DNA of 64,000 nucleotides. Origin: Chitinophaga dinghuensis. Its GTDB lineage: Bacteria > Bacteroidota > Bacteroidia > Chitinophagales > Chitinophagaceae. Location: positions 124,001 to 188,000 of the forward strand of contig NZ_QLMA01000003.1 in NCBI RefSeq assembly GCF_003259435.1, written 5' to 3'. The position numbers and the translations under genes were made by a program. The notes beneath the pieces were generated by a model. It made no database searches. It had not been told where the DNA came from and worked only from the letters and a program-made list of their open reading frames with translations. Shown here piece after piece: positions 45,403-53,717 of the stretch (position 1 is the first letter of the stretch; the number at the start of each line of letters is the position of its first letter).

Positions 45403-45501
45403 CTTGAACAAATATAGGGGATTGCAATTAGCTATCCGAATTGTCAGAATTCCCGGATGCATTTCAGGAAAAAAATTATCTTTCGATGAGAATTCCCCGT
45501 T

Positions 45502-46677
45502 ATGTATAAACGTTCGTTTTATTTGACCGCATGTATTGTTGCAGGTGTGTTGATATTATCCCAATGTATAGGCAAAAAAGCAGACCCCAGAGGAGATGCT
45601 TTTTCGGGAGATGCGTCCTGCTCCAGTTGCCACCCTTCCGCATTTGCTGCACATCAGCATTCTGCTCACGCTTTCGCCAGCGCTCCCGCTGACGCACATA
45701 CGATTTTAGGTAAATTCATCGCTCCACATGATTCCTTCCTTTTTCCAGGAAACGTAGTGGTCAAAATGGAACAAAATAATAATCGTTATTACCAGTCGGC
45801 CTACTTGAATGGTCAACTCCGCGAGCAGGCTACCTTTGATATTACTATCGGCCAGGGACGCAAGGCACAGACCTATCTCTCCTGGCACGACAATAAATAC
45901 TTTCAATTGCCTTTATCCTGGTTCAGGCCTGTGATGAATTGGGCAAACAGCCCGGGATTCCCTGCAACCTATCCCTATTATAAACGGGAGATCGCCAGCT
46001 CTTGTTTCGGCTGCCATAGCTCTTATGTAAAGTTCGAAACCAGTTTTGAAGGCGTCCGGAAAATGGAATCTTTCCCGGAAAATAAAGTGGTGTTTGGTAT
46101 CACTTGCGAACGCTGTCACGGACCTGCGCAGGAACATGTGGCCTTTCATATGCAATACCCCGATGAAAAGACGGCACATGCCATTACCCGCATAGGCCAG
46201 CTTTCCCGGCAACAACAAGTGGATATGTGTGCCGTATGCCATGCCGGATTGAAAACGCCTCAGCGCGACTTGTTCGAGTTCAGGCCCGGCGACCGGCTGT
46301 CTGACTATATTATGGCGGATTATTTTGCTACTCCCGCCGAGCAATCGGCCAATGATGTACATGGCAGACAATACCAGTTACTCACTGCCAGCAAATGTTT
46401 CCGTATGAGTAATCAGCTGACCTGCACCACCTGCCATGATCCACATGAGGATAAACGCAATGACCTGACCGCCTATACGAAAAAGTGTATGAGCTGCCAC
46501 CAGCCCGGAAGTACGAACTTCTGTACACAAAAAGCAGATATGCAGGTTTTACAGGAAAAATGTATCAACTGCCATATGCCAGAACAGCCGTCCGGAGTGA
46601 TTACCCTGCTGGCCAGCGGACAACAGCAGCCTGTTGCAGACTCGCTTCGCTCACATCTCATCAAAGTATATCGTTGA
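45502..46677 (+). CDS. Heptaheme c-type cytochrome lipoprotein
   Basis: A 391-residue protein with a signal peptide and probable lipobox (TACIVAGVLILSQC). Seven CxxCH heme sites are visible: CSSCH, CFGCH, CERCH, CAVCH, CTTCH, CMSCH and CINCH. Several distal HxxH segments could be axial ligands. It resembles cytochrome c-554-type multiheme electron carriers of the periplasm, but has no recognised enzymatic domain. It stands alone and diverges from the two-component genes by 99 bp. An electron-transfer role is certain in type; the partner is unknown. Confidence 0.85.
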   Translation: MYKRSFYLTACIVAGVLILSQCIGKKADPRGDAFSGDASCSSCHPSAFAAHQHSAHAFASAPADAHTILGKFIAPHDSFLFPGNVVVKMEQNNNRYYQSAYLNGQLREQATFDITIGQGRKAQTYLSWHDNKYFQLPLSWFRPVMNWANSPGFPATYPYYKREIASSCFGCHSSYVKFETSFEGVRKMESFPENKVVFGITCERCHGPAQEHVAFHMQYPDEKTAHAITRIGQLSRQQQVDMCAVCHAGLKTPQRDLFEFRPGDRLSDYIMADYFATPAEQSANDVHGRQYQLLTASKCFRMSNQLTCTTCHDPHEDKRNDLTAYTKKCMSCHQPGSTNFCTQKADMQVLQEKCINCHMPEQPSGVITLLASGQQQPVADSLRSHLIKVYR

Positions 46678-46867
46678 CCTGCCGGTAAGGAAAATGACCT
46701 TTGATATGTTGATTTAGGTAGGTCCCTTTGCTCGTGGCAGCCTTCAGCGCCTGGAATATCTTCTGAGGAACATGCAGGTAATCATACACGCTGCCTGACT
46801 GAAAAACAATTCTCAGGACATGCTCCTTATTGGAGTAGCTATAACTGGCAATGACAGTAGAAGGCAT
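46661..46867 (-). CDS. KTSC domain protein
   Basis: A 68-residue protein matching the KTSC family over its whole length: SSVIASYSY-like start (MPSTVIASYSYSNKEHVLRIVFQSGSVYDYLHVPQKIFQAL) and AATSKGTYLNQHIKGHFPYRQV. Such small domains accompany or form part of DNA- or RNA-processing proteins; the role is not established. Its 3' end overlaps the end of the cytochrome gene by 17 bp, tail to tail. Confidence 0.8.
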   Translation of the reverse strand: MPSTVIASYSYSNKEHVLRIVFQSGSVYDYLHVPQKIFQALKAATSKGTYLNQHIKGHFPYRQVNDIL

Positions 46868-46995
46868 ATCTTCCTGGCCACAAGCATCATACCTGATTAA
46901 AGGCTGGGACTGGCTGAAAATACCCTGATTCTGTCGGATCTGCCCCCACTGATATTGCCAGGGAAGCTGTAATTTTCAGGTATAAATGATCTGTT

Positions 46996-47565
46996 ATGGA
47001 AAGACCAAATGTCACTACTATCGATGCCTATATTGCGACTTTCCCGCCCAAAGTGCAGAAAATTTTGAAAGAGGTAAGGAGTACCATTAAAAAAGTGGCT
47101 CCAAAGGCGGAAGAGAAAATCAGCTATGGCATTCCTACTTTCGCGCTTCATGGTAATCTTGTCCATTTTGCCGGTTATGCGCATCATATTGGCTTCTATC
47201 CTGCCTCTTCAGGGATTAGCCATTTCGAAAAGGAGTTGTCTTCCTATAAAACTTCCAAAGGCGCTGTTCAATTCCCCATTGATGCGCCTATGCCCTTGGA
47301 ATTAATCACCACCATCACAGCGTTCAGGGTAAAAGAAAATGAAGAAAAAGCGGCTGCAAAAGTGAAAAAAACGAAAAGTGACTCCCTGGTTCCCGGATTG
47401 TCGGCCCCCGCATGCAGAGCATTGGCAGGAGCAGGCATTACTACTTTAAAACGATTATCCGGCTATACAGAAAAGGATATACTGCAGTTACATGGCATGG
47501 GCAAATCCTCCCTGCCTATAATGCGGGAGGCATTAGAAGAAAAGGGGCTGTCTTTCAAAAGCTGA
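46996..47565 (+). CDS. DUF1801 (YdhG-like) protein with helix-hairpin-helix C-terminus
   Basis: A 189-residue cytosolic protein. Residues 1-115 are DUF1801 (VTTIDAYIATFPPKVQKILKEVRSTIKKVAPKAEEKISYGIPTFALHGNLVHFAGY). Residues 130-185 (LSAPACRALAGAGITTLKRLSGYTEKDILQLHGMGKSSLPIMREAL) resemble the RNA polymerase alpha C-terminal HhH domain, which binds DNA non-specifically. The fusion is seen in Bacteroidota; the function is unknown, perhaps iron or DNA related. It is read alone. Confidence 0.8.
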   Translation: MERPNVTTIDAYIATFPPKVQKILKEVRSTIKKVAPKAEEKISYGIPTFALHGNLVHFAGYAHHIGFYPASSGISHFEKELSSYKTSKGAVQFPIDAPMPLELITTITAFRVKENEEKAAAKVKKTKSDSLVPGLSAPACRALAGAGITTLKRLSGYTEKDILQLHGMGKSSLPIMREALEEKGLSFKS

Positions 47566-47730
47566 TATTCTTAAAACAGTGTTAAATTTCTTCTAATCCG
47601 CCAGGTGAAACAGAAAGCGGTATAATAACTGAAGGGACTATACGTTTTTGAGCTACATTTGAGAAAGAAAAATTATTTGCCAACAAAAAATAGTGACGCT
47701 AGCATCTCAAAAAAATATAGGCCATCAATC

Positions 47731-48561
47731 ATGAAGAAGAACATTATCCTGTCCGCCATAGCTTTAGTAATGACCTCCAGTGTATTTGCACAAACCAAAC
47801 CGCTGATTGGTATCACTTTTAAAGGGAAAGACAGCACTACTTACCAGGCATCTATTCAAAATACCGTGGAAGACGCATTCCTCCGCAGTAAGCGTTTCGA
47901 CCTGGTGGAAAGAGGGGAAATGGAGAAAGTGAAAGCAGTAGGTTCCGAAAGCGGCGCCATTACCGAAATGAAAGAAAACAATGCACAATACCTTCTGCTG
48001 GGAAATATCGTGAGCGTCATTGAGGATCAGAAACAATCTAAAGTACCAGTACTAGGTACTACCGTTACGCCGCAGGCTGAAATTATTTTCAATGTGAAAA
48101 TAATGGATGTAAACACCGGCGAACTGGTAGCTTCCAGCAATTTCGATAATATCGGAAAAGGCAAGAACGCTTTTAACGATGCACTGATGGGTATCCGCAC
48201 TCGCCTGGACAAATTCATCCGCGACAACTTCAAACTGACTGCCACCATTGCTTCCATCGAAGAGAAAAATACCTACGGCGATGCCTCCAAAGTATTGCTG
48301 ACCGCTGGTAAAGCCGTGGAAGTAAAGGAAGGAGATGAATTTAAAGTGTATGAAAATGTAGAGGTAAATGTGGATGGTCGTAAAATCAATCGTAAAAGAA
48401 CCATTGGAAAAATTGTGATCTCCCGTGTGGAAGATGAACATTTCTCGGTTTGTACAGTAGTAGAAGGAGCCGGAGAAATTACGAAACTCACAAACAATGG
48501 AGCTACCCTGCGCTGCGAGCTGACAGGTGAGGCGCCTAAGAAACTATTCTTTCAAAAGTAA
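47731..48561 (+). CDS. CsgG-like secreted protein
   Basis: I chose the ATG at 47731, which gives the signal peptide MKKNIILSAIALVMTSSVFAQ; the frame is open from 47659. The product is 276 residues. Residues 25-170 are CsgG-like: an IQNTVEDAFLRSKRFDLVERGEMEKV start, NAQYLLLGNIVSV, and IIFNVKIMDVNTGELVASSNF strands. Residues 195-276 form a second beta-domain with a GEDEF... pattern. CsgG homologues form outer-membrane export pores, but this one lacks an obvious lipobox and has no curli genes nearby. It is a secreted CsgG-fold protein, not proven to be a pore. Confidence 0.7.
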   Translation: MKKNIILSAIALVMTSSVFAQTKPLIGITFKGKDSTTYQASIQNTVEDAFLRSKRFDLVERGEMEKVKAVGSESGAITEMKENNAQYLLLGNIVSVIEDQKQSKVPVLGTTVTPQAEIIFNVKIMDVNTGELVASSNFDNIGKGKNAFNDALMGIRTRLDKFIRDNFKLTATIASIEEKNTYGDASKVLLTAGKAVEVKEGDEFKVYENVEVNVDGRKINRKRTIGKIVISRVEDEHFSVCTVVEGAGEITKLTNNGATLRCELTGEAPKKLFFQK

Positions 48562-48576
48562 GCCATAATTATAAAT

Positions 48577-48620
48577 AAGGGAGAAGCTGTCTTAAAGTCA
48601 TTTAAGGCAGCTTCTCCCTT
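48577..48620 (+). terminator. Terminator of the CsgG-like gene
   Basis: AAGGGAGAAGCTG... / CAGCTTCTCCCTT long stem followed by TTT. Confidence 0.85.
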
Positions 48621-48815
48621 TTTATGCGCCCTCATATCTGACTTAACCCCATATTCGGTTTGTCCGCTTCCAGTAGAATTTGTCCGGAACTGAACAGAAA
48701 ATCACCCGCCTCTGCCATGCTTGTATCTGCTTAAATCCTTTATGGTAGCTGTTTTAGGTAATATGACAAAAGATGGTACTGTTTCTGTAAAATCTGGCAT
48801 ATAATCCTCATAACT

Positions 48816-49325
48816 ATGTATAAGCAAATTTTCGGCGGACTCTTTTTATTGCTGGTGGCTATGACAGTATCAGTAAACGTTTCTGCCGGTCAGCCTAAAG
48901 CAGTATATGTTTCCGCTTTTATATTGCGTTGCGACAGCCTCTTCTGGAACGCGTACAACAACTGTGATATCAACAGGTTTCAGTCCTATCTGTCTTCAGA
49001 TGTGGAGTTCTTCCATGACGTAGGTGGTCCGTTGTTTGGATTACCCGCATTAACAGCCTCTGTGAAGGATAATCTGTGTAAAGACAGAGAGAAATTCAAA
49101 CTGCGTAGAGAAGCGGTTCCTGGAACCGTCAAGGTATATGAATTGGAAAAGAACCATGAAGTATATGGTGCAGTCATTTCCGGCGAACACCGGTTTTATG
49201 TATCAGAAGATGGAAAACCAGAGCGACTCACTGGTATCGCCAGGTTCACTCATCTATGGATGTTGCAGAATGGCGAATGGAAAATGACCCGCATCATGAG
49301 TTATGATCATCGGGAGGTGAATTAA
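48816..49325 (+). CDS. Secreted NTF2-like (SnoaL/DUF4440-type) protein
   Basis: A 169-residue protein with a signal peptide ending near SVNVSA. The mature region is an NTF2 fold: CDSLFWNAYNNCDINRFQSYLSSDVEFFHDVGG, followed by a helical hairpin and a beta-sheet end (HEVYGAVISGEHRFYVS..., RFTHLWMLQNGEWKMTRIMSYDH). Such proteins are enzymes, ligand binders or dimer partners in secondary metabolism; the role here is unknown. The 3' end overlaps the convergent esterase by 4 bp. Confidence 0.75.
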   Translation: MYKQIFGGLFLLLVAMTVSVNVSAGQPKAVYVSAFILRCDSLFWNAYNNCDINRFQSYLSSDVEFFHDVGGPLFGLPALTASVKDNLCKDREKFKLRREAVPGTVKVYELEKNHEVYGAVISGEHRFYVSEDGKPERLTGIARFTHLWMLQNGEWKMTRIMSYDHREVN

Positions 49326-50284
49326 CGGGCGAAAACCTTTTCCAGAAAGGCAGACATGTATTGAATAGTGGGTGAGAACCATGGCTCGAACAGACAAAAA
49401 GTATGTGGCGTATTGTCGAATTCATGTACTTCTGTGTAAATATTTGCACTTTGAAGTATGTTGATAAAATCCGTTCTGCCGGCATGGAACCTGGGATTGG
49501 AGCTATTGATAAATAATGTTGGCGGCGTATGTGCGTTGGCGTAACTAAGGGCAGATGCCGCATGCCATTGGTCTGGTTGTTCTTCTTTCGTATAGCCGAA
49601 CCAGTAAGTAGCAGCAGAAGTGGATTTACTGTCGTTGCCTTCGGCAGATTCGGGATGAATGAAAGCGAGTATCCCATCTATAGAAATGATAGCTTGTACA
49701 TTGCTACTGGCTTTCAGTTTCGCCGGATGCTCCAATGCAGTAAAACCATTGGTGCTTCCTATGAGGGCGGCTAACTGTCCGCCCGCTGAAAAGCCTGCAA
49801 CAGCAATACGGGTCGTATCAGTATTCCATTTTTTATGATGCACCTTTATCCATCTGAGAGCTGTTTTCAGGTCCTGTATCGCCGTCGGAAATAAAGCATC
49901 CGTGGATAACGTATACGATGGTGCATAGCAAATGTATCCCTTCGCAGCCAGTTGTGCCGCCATGGCACGATGCTGCTGGCGGTTACCACTTCTCCACCCG
50001 CCGCCATGGATGATCAGCACGCCCGGTAAAGGTCGACGCTTTCCGGTAGGATAGAAAACATCCAGTTGTAAATGATTATAATAAGTTATGTTGGTGTCCA
50101 TCGCCACGCCTGTAGGTAGCGTATCCGGGGCTAAGCGGATCTCCGGCCATTTTTTAATGGCATTACGATAAGCGGACGAGTTGTTAAAAGAAGTGTCAGG
50201 GATATGCGTAATGCCGGATGTTTGCTGGGCAATACTTTCCAGGGCACAGGCACTCAGTAGCAGTATAGCGAATATAGTTTTCAT
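49322..50284 (-). CDS. Secreted alpha/beta-hydrolase esterase
   Basis: A 320-residue protein with a signal peptide (MKTIFAILLLSACALESIAQ). The carboxylesterase motifs are clear: the oxyanion HGGGW (93-97), the nucleophile elbow GFSAGG (Ser166), and the acid/base residues expected in the NSSNPRFHAGR and EFDNTPHTFCLF segments. It fits the BD-FAE/esterase-lipase group of carbohydrate acetyl- or feruloyl-esterases. It is the last gene of a three-gene operon (50845 to 49322); the two upstream genes encode small membrane proteins, which is unusual for an esterase. Confidence 0.82.
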   Translation of the reverse strand: MKTIFAILLLSACALESIAQQTSGITHIPDTSFNNSSAYRNAIKKWPEIRLAPDTLPTGVAMDTNITYYNHLQLDVFYPTGKRRPLPGVLIIHGGGWRSGNRQQHRAMAAQLAAKGYICYAPSYTLSTDALFPTAIQDLKTALRWIKVHHKKWNTDTTRIAVAGFSAGGQLAALIGSTNGFTALEHPAKLKASSNVQAIISIDGILAFIHPESAEGNDSKSTSAATYWFGYTKEEQPDQWHAASALSYANAHTPPTLFINSSNPRFHAGRTDFINILQSANIYTEVHEFDNTPHTFCLFEPWFSPTIQYMSAFLEKVFAR

Positions 50285-50301
50285 AACGTATATCCAATAT
50301 A

Positions 50302-50661
50302 CTAAACCTTCTGGAATCGCTGGTGTACAAAATGATAAAACAAAGCGCCACAGAGGTAGGCAACTCCATCGAGGATATCCGCGGTGTATTTTGGAGAAAA
50401 CGCAGGCATGACAACCTCAAAAACAATGGTGGTATACAGGGCGATGAATAGCAGGTAACGCAGTGGATACGTGTACTGGCTGTCTCTCAAAACCACCGTA
50501 CGAGTAAAAGTAAGCGCCAGATGCGCGATAACAGGCACGGCTATAAAATCGGTCAGCTGTCCGTTCAGCCAGGGAATCGGTGCTCCCCAGCGCCTGCAAC
50601 TATGTATGACTATCCATATCACACAATAGCCGATAAACAGTGGATCAAACAGCTTTTTCAT
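50302..50661 (-). CDS. Small multi-pass membrane protein
   Basis: The ATG at 50661 (MKKLFDPLFIGYCVIWIVIH) is the best start; the frame is open from 50706. The product is 119 residues with about four membrane spans. It is a plausible member of the Bacteroidota magnesium/YccF-like small membrane proteins, but I cannot name the family. It begins 1 bp after the stop of the 60-residue gene and ends 17 bp before the esterase gene, so all three are co-transcribed. Confidence 0.6.
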   Translation of the reverse strand: MKKLFDPLFIGYCVIWIVIHSCRRWGAPIPWLNGQLTDFIAVPVIAHLALTFTRTVVLRDSQYTYPLRYLLFIALYTTIVFEVVMPAFSPKYTADILDGVAYLCGALFYHFVHQRFQKV

Positions 50662-50662
50662 T

Positions 50663-50845
50663 TTACAACACAAAAGTAATGGCCGCCGCCAATGCCAGCG
50701 TAACAAGACTTACCATCAGCGCTGCCATGTAAAAGGCGGAATTTTTTAAAGTCTTCTGCACTATATTATCCGTTGGCTTTAATGGAAAAGCCATCTCCCG
50801 GATACGTTGCCATAGCGTCTGTTCCTTTTCTTCCTCTGGTAACAT
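50663..50845 (-). CDS. Small single-pass membrane protein
   Basis: A 60-residue protein: an acidic N-terminus (MLPEEEKEQTLWQRIREMAFPLKPTDNIVQ), then one hydrophobic helix at the C-terminus (NSAFYMAALMVSLVTLALAAAITFVL). It is the first gene of the operon and lies 13 bp after a palindromic operator pair. The layout resembles small regulator-associated membrane proteins, but the family is not recognised. Confidence 0.5.
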   Translation of the reverse strand: MLPEEEKEQTLWQRIREMAFPLKPTDNIVQKTLKNSAFYMAALMVSLVTLALAAAITFVL

Positions 50846-50857
50846 ATTATTTATATT

Positions 50858-50894
50858 TAGTACAAATGTACTAAAAAATAGTACAAATGGCCTA
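50858..50894 (-). promoter_or_regulatory. Palindromic operator upstream of the small membrane-protein operon
   Basis: TAGTACA-AA-TGTACTA at 50858-50873 is a 7-bp inverted repeat; a second, imperfect copy (TAGTACAAATGGCCTA) starts exactly 21 bp further at 50879. The TACA-N2-TGTA core is similar to BlaI/MecI-type operators. No such repressor gene is in this window. Confidence 0.55.
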
Positions 50895-50914
50895 ATTTAA
50901 TTTCGAAGTGGTAT

Positions 50915-50945
50915 TTCACCCTTTTTGCAGGTGATGTTGCCTTAA
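50915..50945 (+). promoter_or_regulatory. ECF-type promoter element of prc (motif copy 1)
   Basis: TTCACCC, 15 bp, TTGCCTTAA; the element ends 26 bp before the prc start codon. The same bipartite motif with the same spacer precedes fecR and the second TlpA gene. Confidence 0.65.
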
Positions 50946-50971
50946 TAGCAGTATCATACAAACAGAACTAT

Positions 50972-53041
50972 ATGACAATTGCTAAATACTGGGGTTTTCT
51001 GCCATTGTTGGCAGTAGGGGTAACTGCTTTTGCAAATAATAACACTGATGAACAGAAAGAACTAAACCGGAAGAATACGATTCGTTTGGTGATGAAGCAT
51101 ATCCGGGAAGAGCATTATGCTCCTAAACCGCTGGACGATGCTTTTTCAAAAATAATCTGGAAGAAATATTTACAGGCGTTAGATGCCAATAAAAGTACTT
51201 TTCTCCAATCGGATATAGTGGCTTTACAGCAATATGAAACAAAGATAGATGATGAATTGGAGACGCCGTCCCTTGAGTATTTCAACGCTATTTTTCGTAT
51301 ATCCATGCAGCGTTTGCAGGAATTACAACCGGTATATCGTGCGTTACTGAGCAAGCCAATGAGTTTCAGGGAAAATGAAACCTATCAGCCTGATCGCAGC
51401 CAGGCTGCCTTTCCATCGGATGTTGCCGCCCGAAAGGAAGTATGGCGTATAAGTTTGAAATACCAGGTTTTGCAGAAAATGGTAGAAATTCAGCAGCAGG
51501 ATAAGACGAAAAGTGATGTAGTGGCCGAACAGGAAGCCAGAAAAGCCGTATTGGCAGCTATCGACGGACTTTTCAAAAATCTGCTCGCCAACACGGCTGA
51601 AGATGATCGTTTTAGTGCCTATATGAATACGATCACATTAGAAATGGACCCGCATACTTCCTATATGGCGCCGGCGGATGCTGGAATACGTGAATCGATG
51701 ATGTCTCATCGGTATTATGGATTGGGCCTGGAATTATCAACGAAAGATGGCGCTATTGTTATTAAAAGAGTGTTGTCTGGCGGTACCGCTGATCAGAGTG
51801 GATTTTTCAGCGTAGATGATCATATTCTGCAACTGAGCGACGATAATGGCAAAATGGTGGATATTTCCGGGATGAGCATTGTAGAGGTATCAAAGATGAT
51901 TCGCGGAGAGAATAATACTTCTTTGAAATTGCTGGTACGCAAAGCTTCCGGGGTGGAGAAGATAGTAATCGTAAAAAGGGGAGAGATTAAGGAAGACGCG
52001 AATGCCGCGAAGAGTGCAGTGATTACACAAGGCGAAAAGAAACTGGGACTTATCCAGCTGCCGGAGTTTTACTATGATTTCAAACGTCCGGAGGGGGCTC
52101 GTTGTGCGGCAGATATCGCAACAGAAGTACAGAAATTAAAAGCAGAGAAAGTAGATGGAATTATAATTGATCTCAGAGGTAATCCGGGTGGATCGCTGGA
52201 TCAGGTGGTAGCAATGACCGGACTTTTTGTAAAAACAGGGCCGGTAGTACAGGGAAAAGACAGAGCAAATATTGAGTCATATCGTATCCAGAACGGGGAT
52301 GTTCCCTTGTATGACGGGCCTTTGGCGGTTATGATTGACGAAGGTAGCGCTTCCGCTTCTGAAATATTTTCAGCGGCCATACAGGATTATCGTCGCGGCA
52401 TTGTAATTGGCAGTCCTTCTTCCTACGGAAAGGGTACCATGCAGAATACTTACCCAATGGGTAAATTAGGAGATGAAGAGAAAGGTATTCCTGATGTCAA
52501 CTATGGTTCCCTGGCGCTCACTATCAAGAAGTTTTACCGTATCAACGGCGGCACTACGCAGCTGAATGGCGTTATACCTGATATCATTTTCCCAAGCAAG
52601 AAACAATTTGCCAAAATACGGGAACGCGACAACGAATCGGCGCTCTTATCTGATTCTATTCCGAAGGCTTACTATATGACTACCAGCACTGGAGAGGCAT
52701 TGCAAGCTATCGCAGTAAAGGCGCAGCGCCGGATTGATCAGGACACTGCCTTTAATTTAGTGAAACGGGATGTAGCCTGGTTAAAGGCACATGAGGGGAT
52801 TGTATTCAGTCTTGAAAAGAATGCATTTAAAAAACAACAGAACGAAATCCAATCTTATAATAACGCCATTGATAAGGCATTAAAACTGCCAGCTGATCAA
52901 CAACTGGCTATCAAAGGCACTTCCATTAAACAACCATCACCAGACAAACTAGCTAAATACGAAGAATGGATGAACAATTGCCGTACCGATAGATATCTTG
53001 CCGAAACAGTAGAAGTCCTGACGGATATGACGGTCAAATAG
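50972..53041 (+). CDS. prc: Tail-specific (C-terminal processing) protease Prc-like
   Basis: A 689-residue exported protein (signal peptide ending near AFA). An N-terminal helical region (25-220) precedes a PDZ domain (about 255-345; GLELSTKDGAIVIKRVLSGGTADQSGFFSVDDHIL) and the S41A core with IIDLRGNPGGSLDQ, the nucleophile segment DEGSASASEIF (catalytic Ser461 by alignment to E. coli Prc Ser430) and Lys487 in SYGKGT. A C-terminal DUF3340-like helical region is present. Prc degrades or processes periplasmic proteins by their C-termini. Its promoter carries the TTCACCC-N15-TTGCCTTAA element, tying it to the adjacent sigma/FecR locus. Confidence 0.9.
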   Translation: MTIAKYWGFLPLLAVGVTAFANNNTDEQKELNRKNTIRLVMKHIREEHYAPKPLDDAFSKIIWKKYLQALDANKSTFLQSDIVALQQYETKIDDELETPSLEYFNAIFRISMQRLQELQPVYRALLSKPMSFRENETYQPDRSQAAFPSDVAARKEVWRISLKYQVLQKMVEIQQQDKTKSDVVAEQEARKAVLAAIDGLFKNLLANTAEDDRFSAYMNTITLEMDPHTSYMAPADAGIRESMMSHRYYGLGLELSTKDGAIVIKRVLSGGTADQSGFFSVDDHILQLSDDNGKMVDISGMSIVEVSKMIRGENNTSLKLLVRKASGVEKIVIVKRGEIKEDANAAKSAVITQGEKKLGLIQLPEFYYDFKRPEGARCAADIATEVQKLKAEKVDGIIIDLRGNPGGSLDQVVAMTGLFVKTGPVVQGKDRANIESYRIQNGDVPLYDGPLAVMIDEGSASASEIFSAAIQDYRRGIVIGSPSSYGKGTMQNTYPMGKLGDEEKGIPDVNYGSLALTIKKFYRINGGTTQLNGVIPDIIFPSKKQFAKIRERDNESALLSDSIPKAYYMTTSTGEALQAIAVKAQRRIDQDTAFNLVKRDVAWLKAHEGIVFSLEKNAFKKQQNEIQSYNNAIDKALKLPADQQLAIKGTSIKQPSPDKLAKYEEWMNNCRTDRYLAETVEVLTDMTVK

Positions 53042-53112
53042 CCTGTGATATAGAAAAAATCCGGATTTTAGTCTATTTTGCGTTGATAAATTAATGGAGG
53101 GGGCAATGGAAT

Positions 53113-53667
53113 ATGTATCAACCAAATTCGATGGAACCGGCTTCCTTTGAGGAGCTTTTCCGTACGCACTATTCTTTTTTATGCGCAACTGCTTACTATG
53201 TCGTAGAAGATGAAGATACTGCCAAAGATATTGTTCAGGATTTTTTCCTCTATTGCTGGGACAAGCGACAAATTATTCAGATTACACAAAATTTTAAAAG
53301 CTATGCCACGCGTGCGATACGTAATGCCTGTCTGAACTACCTGAAGAAAAAAGGTAAAATAATATTTAACGACCCTTCCAGTTTTCCTGATGAGGAGATA
53401 CCGCCGGCCGAAGAGGATAAAGAACTGGAAGAGACACGAAATGCCGCCTTATGGGCGGCTATCGGTCGTTTACCCATACAACGGCAACGCATATTTTTAC
53501 TGAGTAACCGCGATAACCTGAAATATAAGGATATCGCTGATCAGCTAAATATTTCCGTTAATACTGTCAAAACACAAATTAAACTAGCCTACCAGTTTCT
53601 GAGAAAAGAGTGTGAGTGGATGATCATCTGTATCGTCCTGATATTATTATTTTTTGAAAAAAAATAA
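53113..53667 (+). CDS. ECF RNA polymerase sigma factor (FecI-like)
   Basis: A 184-residue protein. Sigma region 2 (FEELFRTHYSFLCATAYYVVEDEDTAKDIVQDFFLYCWDKR, residues 11-51) and region 4 (LWAAIGRLPIQRQRIFLLSNRDNLKYKDIADQLNISVNTVKTQIKLAYQFLRKE, about 115-170) are both clear. A short hydrophobic tail ends the protein. With the FecR gene 50 bp downstream and SusC/SusD beyond, it is the usual Bacteroidota FecI-FecR surface-signalling module. It is the obvious candidate to recognise the TTCACCC-N15-TTGCCTTWA element, although its own upstream region lacks it. A Gly-rich run GGAGGGGG lies just before the start. Confidence 0.93.
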   Translation: MYQPNSMEPASFEELFRTHYSFLCATAYYVVEDEDTAKDIVQDFFLYCWDKRQIIQITQNFKSYATRAIRNACLNYLKKKGKIIFNDPSSFPDEEIPPAEEDKELEETRNAALWAAIGRLPIQRQRIFLLSNRDNLKYKDIADQLNISVNTVKTQIKLAYQFLRKECEWMIICIVLILLFFEKK

Positions 53668-53674
53668 TTTCCTC

Positions 53675-53705
53675 TTCACCCTTTTTTTAAAGATGGTTGC
53701 CTTTA
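53675..53705 (+). promoter_or_regulatory. ECF-type promoter element of fecR (motif copy 2)
   Basis: TTCACCC, 15 bp, TTGCCTTTA, 12 bp before the fecR start codon. The short distance is compatible with a near-leaderless transcript. Confidence 0.65.
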
Positions 53706-53717
53706 GTATATATCGTT

